Shown piece by piece: positions 1 to 8,654 of a DNA stretch of 30,618 nucleotides. The notes beneath the pieces were generated by a model. The model was not told the DNA's origin. It saw only the letters and a list, made by a program, of their open reading frames with translations, and searched no databases. The stretch is from NCBI GenBank assembly GCA_046724665.1, contig JBKOWZ010000089.1:1-30618 (forward strand), written 5' to 3'. A program made the position numbers and the translations under genes. Each line of letters starts with the position of its first letter. Position 1 is the first letter of the stretch. The DNA is from Actinocrinis sp046724665 (GTDB taxonomy: Bacteria; Actinomycetota; Actinomycetes; Streptomycetales; Catenulisporaceae).

Positions 1-2
1 AG

Positions 3-674
3 GGTGGGCCGAACCTGTGGGCGATCCGGGGTGGTAATTCGCAGTCGGGTGGGTTGTCCACGTTCTACAGTGGTCCGCGGCCGAATGTGTCGGGGTATAA
101 CCCGATGCACAAGGAGGGGGCGATCATTCTGGGGATCGGTGGGGATAACAGTAAGGGTTCGGCGGGCACGTTCTATGAGGGCGTGATGACCAGCGGCTAC
201 CCGAGCGACGCCACCGAGAACTCCGTCCAAGCCAACGTCGTCGCCGCGGGTTACGGAGTCGGCGGTGGCAGCACCACCACCACCGGTCCGCTGCACGCGG
301 TGGGTGCGGGTAAGTGCCTTGACGACCCGAACTCGACGACGACGCTGGGCACGCAGCAGCAGATCTACACCTGCAACGGTGCGGCGAACCAGACCTGGAC
401 CAAGACCTCCTCCGGCCAGCTGACCGTCACCGTCGGCGGCAGCACCCTGTGCCTCGACGCCAACGCTCAGGGCACGACCAATGGCACGAAGGTGATCCTC
501 TGGTCCTGCAACGGCCAGGTGAACCAGCAGTGGACCTTCAACTCGAACGGCACCATCACCGGCGTCCAGTCAGGGCTCTGCCTGGACGTGACCGGGGCCT
601 CCACCGCCAACGGTGCCCTCGTCGAGCTGTGGTCCTGCAACGGCGGCAGCAACCAGCAATGGACGCTCGGATAG
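3..674 (+). CDS. Secreted alpha-L-arabinofuranosidase, GH54-type catalytic domain with CBM13 lectin (5' end missing)
   Basis: The reading frame is open from the window edge, so the start, signal peptide and most of the catalytic domain lie upstream. The first 85 or so residues match the end of the GH54 (AbfB-type) arabinofuranosidase catalytic domain, with the landmarks GAIILGIGGDNS, TFYEGVMTSGYPSDATE and VQANVVAAGYG. The Asp of GGDNS is the probable acid/base residue by family knowledge. A Gly/Thr linker leads into a ricin-type beta-trefoil (about 288-671) with three QxW signatures (NQTW, NQQW, NQQW) and paired CLD/C motifs, so it is a CBM13. The enzyme should release arabinofuranose side chains from arabinoxylan or arabinan outside the cell. 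Fungal GH54 enzymes usually carry CBM42, so the CBM13 partner is notable. The family call is firm; the true length is unknown. Confidence 0.85.
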   Translation, partial: GGPNLWAIRGGNSQSGGLSTFYSGPRPNVSGYNPMHKEGAIILGIGGDNSKGSAGTFYEGVMTSGYPSDATENSVQANVVAAGYGVGGGSTTTTGPLHAVGAGKCLDDPNSTTTLGTQQQIYTCNGAANQTWTKTSSGQLTVTVGGSTLCLDANAQGTTNGTKVILWSCNGQVNQQWTFNSNGTITGVQSGLCLDVTGASTANGALVELWSCNGGSNQQWTLG

Positions 675-692
675 CGCCGTAACCCCGCAAGC

Positions 693-731
693 CGCTCCGT
701 GGCCGGCGCCGCACTCGCCGGCCACGGAGCG
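693..731 (+). terminator. Rho-independent-like terminator after the arabinofuranosidase
   Basis: Perfect 15-bp stem: CGCTCCGTGGCCGGC at 693-707 pairs with 717-731 around a 9-nt loop. It starts 19 nt after the stop codon. There is no clear U-tract, as is common in actinobacteria. Confidence 0.75.
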
Positions 732-863
732 TTCCATGCCCCGAAGCCGAACATGGCACGGTACGAGTAGCCCGTGCAGCGCCGGGTCACCACGATTGGG
801 GTGCAAAGCAGCTTGCACACCACGGTCTGGCTAGGCGAAACGCTCTCGGAAGGACAGTCCGGC

Positions 864-1709
864 ATGACTGAATCCCGCGCCGTGCTCATCACGGGCTGCT
901 CCACCGGCATCGGCCGGGCCACCGCGCTGCACCTGCACAAGGCGGGCTGGCCGGTCTACGCGACCGCGCGGCGTCTCGAGACGCTGGACGAGCTCGCCAA
1001 GGCGGGCATGAAGACCCTGCAACTGGACGTGACCGACGAGGACTCGATGAACCTCGCCGTCAAGCGGGTCATCGACGACCACGGCGCGGTCGGCGTGCTG
1101 GTCAACAACGCGGGCAGCGCCGTGTACGGATCGGTCGAGGACGTGCCGCTGGAGACCGCGCGCGCCTCGTTCGAGGCGAACCTGTGGGGCGCGCTGCGGC
1201 TCTCGCAGCTGGTCCTGCCCGGGATGCGCGCCCAGAAGAACGGCCGGATCATCAACGTCTCGTCGATCCTCGGCAAGTTCTCCCCGCCCGGGGGCGCCAT
1301 CTACAACGCCTCGAAGCACGCGCTCGAGGCCTACAGCGACTCGATGCGCCTGGAGCTGGCCCCGTTCGGCGTCAAGGTGGCGCTGATCGAGCCGGGCACG
1401 GTGAAGACCGAGTTCTACACCAACTCGATGATGCTGTTCGCCGGGCCGCCGGACACCGTGTACGCCGACTTCTACACCAAGCTGGCCGAGTCCGCGATCG
1501 AGATCCACGAGGGCAAGGGCCGGGCCGGCAGCAGGATGATCTCGCCGGAGCAGGTGGCCGCCGTGATCGAGAAGGCGATGACCGCGCCGAAGCCCAAGGC
1601 CCGCTACGTCGTCGGCTCGCTCGGCCGGGCGGTACTGACCTCGCGCAAGTACATGTCCGACGCGATCTTCGACCGGTTCGTGGTGCTCGGCTCCTTCCCG
1701 CACCCGTAA
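864..1709 (+). CDS. Short-chain dehydrogenase/reductase (classical SDR)
   Basis: The 281-aa product is an NAD(P)-dependent oxidoreductase with a Rossmann fold. Visible motifs are the cofactor loop TGCSTGIG (residues 10-17), NNAG (81-84), the catalytic Ser in VSSI (about 134) and YNASK (Tyr147, Lys151). The ATG at 864 was chosen because GGAAGGA lies about 10 nt upstream and the nucleotide-binding strand begins at residue 6; the frame is open further upstream without coding character. The gene is single, between two hairpins, with no operon partner. The substrate cannot be told. Proteins of this type are often annotated as oxidoreductases close to 17-beta-hydroxysteroid or retinol dehydrogenases. 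Confidence 0.9.
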   Translation: MTESRAVLITGCSTGIGRATALHLHKAGWPVYATARRLETLDELAKAGMKTLQLDVTDEDSMNLAVKRVIDDHGAVGVLVNNAGSAVYGSVEDVPLETARASFEANLWGALRLSQLVLPGMRAQKNGRIINVSSILGKFSPPGGAIYNASKHALEAYSDSMRLELAPFGVKVALIEPGTVKTEFYTNSMMLFAGPPDTVYADFYTKLAESAIEIHEGKGRAGSRMISPEQVAAVIEKAMTAPKPKARYVVGSLGRAVLTSRKYMSDAIFDRFVVLGSFPHP

Positions 1710-1722
1710 CCCGGCGTGACCC

Positions 1723-1761
1723 CGGACGTCGGGCTTCCTTGTGGGGGCAGCCCGACGTCCG
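1723..1761 (+). terminator. Hairpin terminator after the SDR gene
   Basis: Perfect 13-bp inverted repeat: CGGACGTCGGGCT at 1723-1735 pairs with AGCCCGACGTCCG at 1749-1761. It lies 13 nt after the SDR stop codon. Confidence 0.75.
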
Positions 1762-1905
1762 TCATGCGTCCCTGACCCCACCTCACATATGCACAATAAG
1801 CTCTTTCGGTCCCTCATTCTCGGCCATTCGCCGCGATGATCGTTTTCGCCGAGGACATCAGGGCATTCCTGGACGCGCGTCCCAACCCCGGGTCCAGGAG
1901 CTCGC

Positions 1906-3447
1906 ATGTCCGTCAAGTACGCCGCCGCTGAACGCGGCATCCGCAGTCTCGTGCCCGCACGCATCGACCGCCTCGGCTGGTCCCGGTTCCACACCAGGAT
2001 GGTGGTCGCCCTCGGCGTGGCGTGGATCCTCGACGGCCTCGAGGTGAGCATCGCCAGCACGGTCAGCTCGTTCATGACCGAGCCCGGCGCGCTGAACATG
2101 AGCCCTGCCTCGGTGGCGTTCTCGGTCGGCACGATCTACCTGCTCGGCGAGGTGTTCGGCGCGCTGTTCTTCGGCAGCCTGTCCGACCGCTGGGGCCGGC
2201 GCAACCTGTTCATCATCACCCTCGCCGTCTATCTGCTCGGCGGCGCGCTGAGCGCACTGACCTTCGGTCGCGGCGAGGGCTGGGTGATCTACCTCAACAT
2301 CACGCGGTTCATCGCCGGCGCGGGCATCGGCGGCGAGTACGCGGCCATCAACTCAGCGATCGACGAGCTGATCCCGGCCCGCTACCGGGGACGCGTCGAT
2401 ATCGCGGTCAACGGTACCTACTGGGCCGGCGCCTTCCTGTCCTCCGTGCTGACCATCGCGGTGATCAGGCACCTGGACGTGAGCTACTCGTGGCGGATCG
2501 GATTCCTGTTCGGCCCGGTACTCGGCGTGGTCATCGTGTTCGTGCGGCGCAACCTGCCCGAGAGCCCGCGCTGGCTGGTGATGCACGGCCGGGTCAGGGA
2601 GGCGGAGGAGGCGGTCGCCCGGATCGAACGGGAGACCGCGCAGACCGGCGGCACGCTCGAGCCGGTGGACGAGGCGAAGGCGATCGAGATCAGGCCCGCG
2701 GACGGCATGGGATATTGGACGCTGACCAAGACGCTCTTCCAGCGCTATCCGAGCCGGTCGGTGCTCGGGGCCGCGCTGATGATCACCCAGTCCTTCCTCT
2801 ACAACGCGATCTTCTTCACCTACTCGCTGGTGCTCACGAAGATCTACGGGGTGGAGTCCGGCAACACGGCCTACTACTTCATGGCCTTCGCGATCGGCAA
2901 CCTGGCCGGGCCGCTGCTGCTCGGGCGGCTGTTCGACACGGTCGGGCGGCGGGTGATGATCTCGGGCACCTATCTGATCGCGGGCCTGGCGCTGGCCGCC
3001 AGCGCGATCCTGTTCCACGCCGGGCTGCTGAGCGCGCTGACCCAGACGGTCTGCTGGTGCGTGATCTTCTTCTTCGCCTCGGCCGGGGCGAGCGCGGCGT
3101 ACCTGACCGTCAGCGAGATCTTCCCGGTCGAGGTGCGGGCCAAGGCCATCGCCGTGTTCTTCGCCATCGCGCAGTGCTTCGGCGCGTTCGGGCCCTGGTT
3201 CTACGGCAAGCTCATCGGGGACACGGTCGGCCAGAGCGCCGACTACCTGCAACACCACTCGAAGCTGTTCGTCGGGTATCTGATCGGCGCCGGGGTGATG
3301 GTCGTCGGCGGGCTGATCGCGGCGTGGCTCGGCGTCGATGCCGAGCAGCGCTCGCTCGAACACGTCGCGACCCCGCTGACCGCCGTCGGCGAGCCCACGG
3401 GCCTGATGGCCAACCCCACCGGAGCGCCCCGCCCGCCCACGGCGTGA
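1906..3447 (+). CDS. MFS transporter, sugar/metabolite:H+ symporter type
   Basis: The 513-aa integral membrane protein shows about 12 hydrophobic segments. It carries the two MFS signature loops between TM2-3 and TM8-9 (SDRWGRRN and FDTVGRRV) and the PESPRWL motif after TM6, which is typical of the sugar-porter/NiaP-like branch. The N-terminal stretch ending in WILDGLEVSIAS contains the TM1 acidic residue expected for a proton-coupled carrier. The ATG at 1906 has AGGAG at 1896-1900. No metabolic partner gene sits next to it, so the substrate is open: sugar, aromatic acid or nicotinate are all possible. The C-terminal 30 residues are polar and Pro-rich. Confidence 0.9.
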   Translation: MSVKYAAAERGIRSLVPARIDRLGWSRFHTRMVVALGVAWILDGLEVSIASTVSSFMTEPGALNMSPASVAFSVGTIYLLGEVFGALFFGSLSDRWGRRNLFIITLAVYLLGGALSALTFGRGEGWVIYLNITRFIAGAGIGGEYAAINSAIDELIPARYRGRVDIAVNGTYWAGAFLSSVLTIAVIRHLDVSYSWRIGFLFGPVLGVVIVFVRRNLPESPRWLVMHGRVREAEEAVARIERETAQTGGTLEPVDEAKAIEIRPADGMGYWTLTKTLFQRYPSRSVLGAALMITQSFLYNAIFFTYSLVLTKIYGVESGNTAYYFMAFAIGNLAGPLLLGRLFDTVGRRVMISGTYLIAGLALAASAILFHAGLLSALTQTVCWCVIFFFASAGASAAYLTVSEIFPVEVRAKAIAVFFAIAQCFGAFGPWFYGKLIGDTVGQSADYLQHHSKLFVGYLIGAGVMVVGGLIAAWLGVDAEQRSLEHVATPLTAVGEPTGLMANPTGAPRPPTA

Positions 3448-3465
3448 GCGCGTGACCGCGTGAGC
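3442..3465 (+). repeat. Three tandem 8-bp units over the MFS stop codon
   Basis: GCGTGAGC, GCGTGACC and GCGTGAGC follow each other without a gap. The stop TGA (3445-3447) lies in the first unit. This is one of several stop-codon duplications in the window. Confidence 0.8.
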
Positions 3466-3476
3466 TAGAAACATGC

Positions 3477-3506
3477 GCGGCTCCCGGACGACCATCCGGG
3501 AGCCGC
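3477..3506. terminator. Bidirectional terminator between convergent MFS and BNR-protein genes
   Basis: Perfect 12-bp stem: GCGGCTCCCGGA at 3477-3488 pairs with 3495-3506 around a 6-nt loop. It lies between two converging genes and can serve both. Confidence 0.8.
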
Positions 3507-3535
3507 CACGTTCACATATTCAGACGGCCACCTGC

Positions 3536-5776
3536 TCAGTGCAGCGTGAGCAGCCCCTGCGCCGGGCTGAGCAGGCTGCTCGGCGCGCCGAAGATCGGGC
3601 CGGTCACCGCGCGCCGGGCGCCGCCGGTGACGGCCAGGCCGCCGGCGGTGTACATCCCCTCGTCAAACGCCTGACCGTTGGTCGGCGCCTTGCCGATGGC
3701 GAACAGCGCGAAGGCGCTGCCGTTCACGACGCTGCTGGAGATGTAGTCGCCGACCATGGTGCCCTGGCTGGTGCTGGCGATCCGCGACAGGCCGAACGGC
3801 CCCGCGACGGTCTGCGGTGCGCTCCAGGTCGAGCCGCCGTTGGCGGAGGAGATGTAGCCGACCTCCAACTGGCAGGTTGACGAGGAGCAGCTGGTGTTCG
3901 GGTAGAAGTAGTAGTAGAGCCCGAGCTTGGCCGTGGTGCCCGACGTCGCCGGGTCCACGCCGAGGCCCGGGATGAAGTGGTCCACCGTGCTGGTGGTCGC
4001 GTCGATCGGCACGCGGGTCACCGCGGACCAGGTGGTGCCGTTGGTCGAGGTCGAGTAGACGATGTCGTTGGCCGGGCAGCCGGAGCGGAAGCGGCAGTCC
4101 TGCCAGGCCACGTAGACCTTGCCGGAGGCGTCGATCTCGGCGCTCGGCAGGCCCTCGCCGTCGCGCAGGCCGCCGGCCACCGCGTGCGCGTTGACCGTGG
4201 CGACCGACACGCTGGAGCTCCAGGTGGAGCCGCCGTTGGTCGAGGTGAAGGCGCGGATCGAGGCGCCGTTGGCCGAGTAGGGCACGACGACGGTGCCGTT
4301 GGGCTGCACCAGCGGCTGCCCGCCGAGGCCCGAGGGCCCGCCGGACGGCGAGCGCAGCGCGGACCAGGTCGCGCCGCCGTCGCTGGACACCGACATCGCC
4401 TCGGCGTTGCCCGAGGAGGTGATGTCCACCTCGATGTAGCAGTTGCCGTAGAACGGGCTGGTGGCGGTGTTGTCGCAGACGACCCACTGCTTGTCGTAGC
4501 CACGGCCGTCGAAGCCGACCGCGTGGGTCGCGCTGCCCCAGGTCAGGCCGTCCGTGGAGCGGTTGATCGTGAGGCCGAGCGCGTTGCCCGAGGAGTCGAT
4601 CGGCAGGCCGACGACCATCCACTCGCCGTGTCTGGCGTCGTACGCCACGGCCGCGTCGGAGACCTGCGCGTAGCTGCCGCCCTGGTTGACCGTGATGCCG
4701 CTGAAGAAGCCGTGGCTCCAGCTGGCGCCGCCGTCGGTGGAGGTGGCCCAGCCCAGGTCGGAGGCGCCGCCGCCGTAGACCCGGCCGACCTGGAACGCCC
4801 CGACGATCGTGCCGCCGTAGGCGAAGGTGTCCGGCTCGACCTCGGTGGCGTGCTGGGCGTCGGTGTCCGTGAACGGATCCGTGCTCACCTTGGTCAGCGT
4901 GATGCCGCCGGAGGTGGTCACCGTCAGGGTGAAGGTGGTCGTGTGCGTCGCCGAGGTCCCGGTACCGGTGACCGTGATCGTCGAGCTGCCGGCCGGCGTG
5001 GTCGTCGAGGTGGCCACGGTCAGCGTCGAGGACGAGCCGGCGGTCACCGAGGCCGGGTTGAAGGAGGCTGACGCTCCGCTCGGCAGGCCCGACGCGGTCA
5101 GCGCCACGGTCTGCGCGCTGCCGGAGGTGACCGCGGTGGAGATCGTGGACGTGGCCGAGCCGCCCGGGGCGACCGAGGCGGCGGACGGGCTGGCCGAGAT
5201 CGAGAAGTCGTTGGTGCCGCTGGCCGGGGTCAGCACGACGTCGTCGTACTTGGTGAGGGTCGCGTCGCCGGGATAGTTGTCGTCGCGGCTGATGAGCGTC
5301 AGGGTGTAGTTGTGGCCTGCGGTCAGCGTCGCGGAGACCTGCTTCCAGCCGGAGCTGGCCACGCAGGTCTTGGCCAGCGGGGTGCTCGTGGTGCCCGCGG
5401 TGGTGTCGGCCAGCGTCGCGGTGGCCCAGTCGTAGGTGACCGTGTCGGGGCAGGTGACGTTGTACCAGAACGACAGGGTGCCGCCGGTGCTCGGTGCGGT
5501 GAACGACTGCGCGATCGACGAGTTGCCGTTGGTCGGCGAGGTCGAGCCGAGCAGCGCGGCGAAGGAGCCCGCATGCGGGCTCGAAGTCGTCACGGCCGTG
5601 GTCCCCGAAGCGGTCCAGCCGGACAGGCTGCCGGTCTCGAAGTCGCCGTTGGTGATGGTGGTCGCCGCGTTCGCGGGCAGCGTGAACGCGGTGAGCGGAA
5701 GCAGCGCGAGGGCCGCGACCATCGCCAGCCTGCGCGTTGTACGGGATCTGAGCGTGGTGGATAACGTGGGTATCAA
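3536..5776 (-). CDS. Secreted multidomain protein: jelly-roll module, Ig-like module, Asp-box (BNR) beta-propeller
   Basis: The 746-aa exported protein is read from a TTG at 5776 with GGAAGGA 7 nt upstream. The frame is open beyond that point, but only this start gives a clean signal peptide: RTTRR, a hydrophobic core and cleavage near PANA-ATT at residue 37. Domains are: galactose-binding-like jelly roll about 40-183 (NGDFETGSLSGW at the start, KYDDV at the end); Ig-like module about 187-285 (DFSISASP start); and a propeller about 290-746 with five or six Asp boxes (STDGGASW, SSDGGATW, STNGGSTW, SANGGSTW). Such propellers occur in sialidases and other exo-acting proteins, but I see no FRIP motif or sialidase Arg triad, so sialidase activity is not supported. 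It may bind or hydrolyse an extracellular glycan. Its two accessory modules recur in the protein at 14213-17128. Confidence 0.82.
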   Translation of the reverse strand: MIPTLSTTLRSRTTRRLAMVAALALLPLTAFTLPANAATTITNGDFETGSLSGWTASGTTAVTTSSPHAGSFAALLGSTSPTNGNSSIAQSFTAPSTGGTLSFWYNVTCPDTVTYDWATATLADTTAGTTSTPLAKTCVASSGWKQVSATLTAGHNYTLTLISRDDNYPGDATLTKYDDVVLTPASGTNDFSISASPSAASVAPGGSATSTISTAVTSGSAQTVALTASGLPSGASASFNPASVTAGSSSTLTVATSTTTPAGSSTITVTGTGTSATHTTTFTLTVTTSGGITLTKVSTDPFTDTDAQHATEVEPDTFAYGGTIVGAFQVGRVYGGGASDLGWATSTDGGASWSHGFFSGITVNQGGSYAQVSDAAVAYDARHGEWMVVGLPIDSSGNALGLTINRSTDGLTWGSATHAVGFDGRGYDKQWVVCDNTATSPFYGNCYIEVDITSSGNAEAMSVSSDGGATWSALRSPSGGPSGLGGQPLVQPNGTVVVPYSANGASIRAFTSTNGGSTWSSSVSVATVNAHAVAGGLRDGEGLPSAEIDASGKVYVAWQDCRFRSGCPANDIVYSTSTNGTTWSAVTRVPIDATTSTVDHFIPGLGVDPATSGTTAKLGLYYYFYPNTSCSSSTCQLEVGYISSANGGSTWSAPQTVAGPFGLSRIASTSQGTMVGDYISSSVVNGSAFALFAIGKAPTNGQAFDEGMYTAGGLAVTGGARRAVTGPIFGAPSSLLSPAQGLLTLH

Positions 5777-5875
5777 GTGAGAATCCTTCCATACAGCTGA
5801 GCTGTTGCCCGATGGACGACGCCCGCCGCGAGGCAGCATTCTGCGGTGGGCGCCGAATTCGGAGTCTGGCAAGGC

Positions 5876-5890
5876 CTTCCTGTCACGACA
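5876..5890 (-). promoter_or_regulatory. Upstream motif shared with the other modular secreted gene
   Basis: On the minus strand this reads TGTCGTGACAGGAAG. It contains the inverted repeat TGTC-GT-GACA and lies about 100 nt before the TTG start of the BNR protein. Fourteen of its 15 bases recur at 14022-14036, ahead of the gene that shares its modules. A common regulator is an inference. Confidence 0.35.
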
Positions 5891-5987
5891 AGTGTCCCAA
5901 CGGCCACAGTTGGCTAGCTGTCGGCGTTCTCCACAGGCGTACAGGCGCCACCCGCCGGGCCAGGCGGAGGCGTGGCATGCTCGATCT

Positions 5988-6236
5988 ATGGCGAAACCTC
6001 CGAACAACCTGCCCCGCTACCGCGTCCTGACCGGCCCGGACGACGACGAGTTCTGCCGTCGGGTCAGCGAGGCCCTCGACCTGGGCTATGTGCTGCACGG
6101 CGGCCCGGCGCTCTCCTTCGACGGCACCCAGGCGATCGTCGCGCAGGCCGTCGTGTGGCCCGAGACGCCGATCGTCGGTCGCTCGGTCGGCTTCGCGGCC
6201 GTCTCGTCGAGCTCGGTCATGGGCGCGACGCAGTAG
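5988..6236 (+). CDS. Small DUF1737-family protein
   Basis: The 82-aa product is likely cytoplasmic and matches the short DUF1737 pattern: a YRVLTGPDDDEFCRRVSEAL segment, GYVLHGGPALSFDG, and a beta strand ending in AQAVVWP. Proteins with this domain have no established function. The ATG at 5988 is the only sensible start in frame near the conserved region. No good ribosome site lies at the usual spacing; GGAGG at 5966-5970 is 17 nt away. The C-terminal 25 residues are Ser/Val-rich and not part of the domain. It stands alone between a divergent secreted-protein gene and the alcohol dehydrogenase gene. Confidence 0.75.
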   Translation: MAKPPNNLPRYRVLTGPDDDEFCRRVSEALDLGYVLHGGPALSFDGTQAIVAQAVVWPETPIVGRSVGFAAVSSSSVMGATQ

Positions 6237-6363
6237 CGGCGGTACCAGCAGTCGTCCGCGCGGCCTCCTCAGGTTGAGCCGGGCGCCGCGGGCGGCCAGA
6301 CTTGCCGAAGGACGAGGCGGGCCGGGTCGGCGAGGCGGTGGTGGTCGGGTGGTCCCGGACACG

Positions 6364-7362
6364 ATGGACGCGTGGGTCGTGGACGTCCCCGGGCCGGTGG
6401 CCGCCCGGCCGCTGCGCCGCGTGCGCCGTCCCGTTCCCGAACCGGGGCCGCACGAACTGCTCGTGCGGGTCGAGGCCTGCGGGGTCTGCCGCACCGACCT
6501 GCACCTGGCCGAGGGCGACCTCGCGCCGCGCCGGCCGCGCTGCACGCCGGGGCACGAGGTGGTCGGCACGATCGCCGCCGTCGGCCACCAGGTCGCGGGG
6601 TTCGCCCACGGCGAGCGGGTCGGCATCGCCTGGCTGGCCTGGACCTGCGGCGTGTGCCAGTACTGCGAGCGCGGCGCGGAGAACCTGTGCCCGCGCTCCC
6701 GCTACACCGGCTGGGACCTGGACGGCGGCTACGCCGAGTACGCGGTGGCGGACGCCGACTTCGCGTACCGGCTGCCGAGCGGCCCGCCGCCGGAAGAGCT
6801 CGCGCCGCTGCTTTGCGCCGGGATCATCGGATACCGCGCGCTCCAGCGGGCGCAGCTGCCGCCCGGCGGCCGCCTCGGCGTCTACGGATTCGGCGCCTCC
6901 GCGCACCTGACCGCGCAGCTGGCGATCAACGCCGGTGCGACGGTGCACGTGCTTACCCGTTCGGCCGACGCCCGGCGGCTCGCGCTCGAGCTGGGCGCTG
7001 CCTCAGCGGCCGGTGCGTACGACGCGCCGCCCGAGCCGTTGGACGCGGCGATCCTGTTCGCGCCGGTCGGCGACCTGGTACCGGTCGCGCTGTCCGCACT
7101 GGACCGTGGCGGCACGCTGGCCATTGCGGGCATCCATCTGAGTGATATCCCCGCATTGAACTATGAACGGCACCTGTTCCAGGAACGCACCGTGCGCAGC
7201 GTCACCGCGAACACCCGGCAGGACGGCAAGGACCTGTTCGCGCTGGCCGGGACGGCGCGCCCGCGCATCGCGGTGACCCGATACGCCATGTCCCAAGCCG
7301 ACCGAGCCCTCGCCGACCTCGCCGCGGACCGGGTCAACGGCGTGGCTGTCCTCGTGGTCTGA
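6364..7362 (+). CDS. Zinc-dependent alcohol dehydrogenase (medium-chain dehydrogenase/reductase)
   Basis: The 332-aa product is an NAD(P)-dependent alcohol/aldehyde oxidoreductase. Catalytic zinc ligands are visible as Cys42 (GVCRTDLH), His64-Glu65 (PGHEVVG) and Cys151 (LLCAGIIGY). The structural zinc site is Cys95, Cys98, Cys101 and Cys109 (TCGVCQYC...NLC). The Rossmann loop is VYGFGASAHL. The WLAWTCGVCQYC stretch is typical of the AdhA/CAD-like branch found in mycobacteria and streptomycetes. The frame runs open upstream with Gly/Arg-rich low-quality sequence. I chose ATG 6364, but GTG 6349 is possible and neither has a clear ribosome site. Substrate is unknown. Confidence 0.9.
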   Translation: MDAWVVDVPGPVAARPLRRVRRPVPEPGPHELLVRVEACGVCRTDLHLAEGDLAPRRPRCTPGHEVVGTIAAVGHQVAGFAHGERVGIAWLAWTCGVCQYCERGAENLCPRSRYTGWDLDGGYAEYAVADADFAYRLPSGPPPEELAPLLCAGIIGYRALQRAQLPPGGRLGVYGFGASAHLTAQLAINAGATVHVLTRSADARRLALELGAASAAGAYDAPPEPLDAAILFAPVGDLVPVALSALDRGGTLAIAGIHLSDIPALNYERHLFQERTVRSVTANTRQDGKDLFALAGTARPRIAVTRYAMSQADRALADLAADRVNGVAVLVV

Positions 7363-7540
7363 CGCCCGCACGGGGCTGGCAGGTAGCAAAATTGTCAGAG
7401 CCCTGGCTATTCGAAGGCCGTTGCGCGCGTTGATAGAGTGACGCCACTCTTTTCCCAGCGCCACTGAGGTCATCGCCATATATACGTCAGTTCTGGCCCG
7501 AATCAGGGCGCACGCTCCGGAGGCGCTGCTGTACCTCGCG

Positions 7541-8596
7541 GTGCGCCTGCTCGGTGCCTGCGTGCTCGCCGTCATGGCGCACCGGGTGAACGTCACCGGG
7601 CTGCTCGGCAAGTGGGACGGCGTCTGGTACGTCGGTATCGCGCAGCACGGTTATGACGCCGCGCTGAGCCACCGCGCCGACGGCAGCCTGGTGAACACGA
7701 ACGTCGTCTTCTTCCCGCTTTACCCGCTGCTCATCCGGGTGCTCGGCTGGCCGCTCGGCCTGCTGCACGCAGCGCTGGTCATCAGCTGGTTGGCGGGTAT
7801 CGGCGCCGCGGTGGCGATCCGTGCTGTCGGCGAGCACCTGTACAACCGGCGGACCGGCATCGTGCTCGCCGTGCTCTGGGGCATTCAGCCGACCGCGCTC
7901 GTCGAGTCGATGGCTTACACCGAGTCGTTGCTCACCCTGCTTGTGGCGCTCGCGCTGCTTTACCTGCTGCGCAGGCGATGGACCGCGGCCGGGATCGCCG
8001 GCTTCTTCGCCGGCTTAACGCATCCGACGGGTCTTACCGTCGCCGTCGCGATCGACGTCTGTGCGGCGATAGCGATCGTGCGACGCAAGGACGGTTGGCG
8101 CCCGTGGGTCGCCGGCGTGCTCGCACCGCTCGGTGGGCTGGGCTACCTGGCATGGGTCGGCGCGCAACTCGGCCGGTGGGATGGCTGGTCGTACATGCAG
8201 CGCGAAGGCTGGCACAACAGGCCGAGCGTGCGCGGAACCTGGGATGAGGTGCACCTCATCCTGACGCGGCCGGTGCAGCTCGGATACTACGTCGCGCTCG
8301 CCGTCGTGCTGCTCGCGGTCCTGTCGGCTGCCGCGCTGACGTGGGGGCGTGCACGTGCGCCTCTCGCGGTGCTCGTCTTCACGTGGGTGTCGATCGCGGC
8401 GGCGCTGGCCTCCGGCCCGATCTACTTCCACTCCAAGGCGCGCTTCCTGGTGCCCGTCTTCACGCTCCTGCTGCCGTTGGCGGTTCCGCTCGCCCGCCAA
8501 CGGCTGCGCGCTGCCGTCACTCTGCTCGGCAGCGGCGCTTTGGCCTCGGCGTGGTACGGCGGCTACCTACTCACCGTCTGGACGCGCTCACCCTGA
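7541..8596 (+). CDS. GT-C fold mannosyltransferase, PIG-V/GT76-like membrane protein
   Basis: The 351-aa polytopic membrane protein has about eight or more hydrophobic segments. The signature KWDGVWYVGIAQHGYD corresponds to the WDxxWY motif of the PIG-V-type family in the first extracytoplasmic loop; FFPLYPLL and the THPTG segment also fit. By family knowledge these enzymes transfer a sugar from a polyprenyl-phosphate donor outside the membrane. The listed GTG start has no ribosome site at usable spacing, and the frame stays open and protein-like upstream to 7442, so the first membrane helix (ALLYLAVRLLGACVLAV) appears cut by this start. The true start may be a non-standard codon between 7472 and 7529. 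Confidence 0.82.
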   Translation: MRLLGACVLAVMAHRVNVTGLLGKWDGVWYVGIAQHGYDAALSHRADGSLVNTNVVFFPLYPLLIRVLGWPLGLLHAALVISWLAGIGAAVAIRAVGEHLYNRRTGIVLAVLWGIQPTALVESMAYTESLLTLLVALALLYLLRRRWTAAGIAGFFAGLTHPTGLTVAVAIDVCAAIAIVRRKDGWRPWVAGVLAPLGGLGYLAWVGAQLGRWDGWSYMQREGWHNRPSVRGTWDEVHLILTRPVQLGYYVALAVVLLAVLSAAALTWGRARAPLAVLVFTWVSIAAALASGPIYFHSKARFLVPVFTLLLPLAVPLARQRLRAAVTLLGSGALASAWYGGYLLTVWTRSP

Positions 8597-8654
8597 CCCC
8601 GCCAAACCCGCACCAAACCCGTAACGCCACCCTACATACGCCACTTGAGCACAT

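Noticed and set aside
831..2132. Long minus-strand frame of 433 codons opposite the SDR and MFS genes
   Set aside because: It is a shadow of two well-supported plus-strand genes, with Arg/Gly/His-rich composition and no domain motif. Several similar long shadows (2353-3495, 14660-16780, 17482-19641) were left out for the same reason.
5565..5582. Perfect 18-bp palindrome GAGCCCGCATGCGGGCTC
   Set aside because: It lies inside the coding region of the jelly-roll module (SPHAGS) and nothing suggests a regulatory role.
3536..5776. Calling the Asp-box protein a sialidase
   Set aside because: Asp boxes are common in unrelated propellers, and neither the FRIP motif nor the Arg triad is visible.
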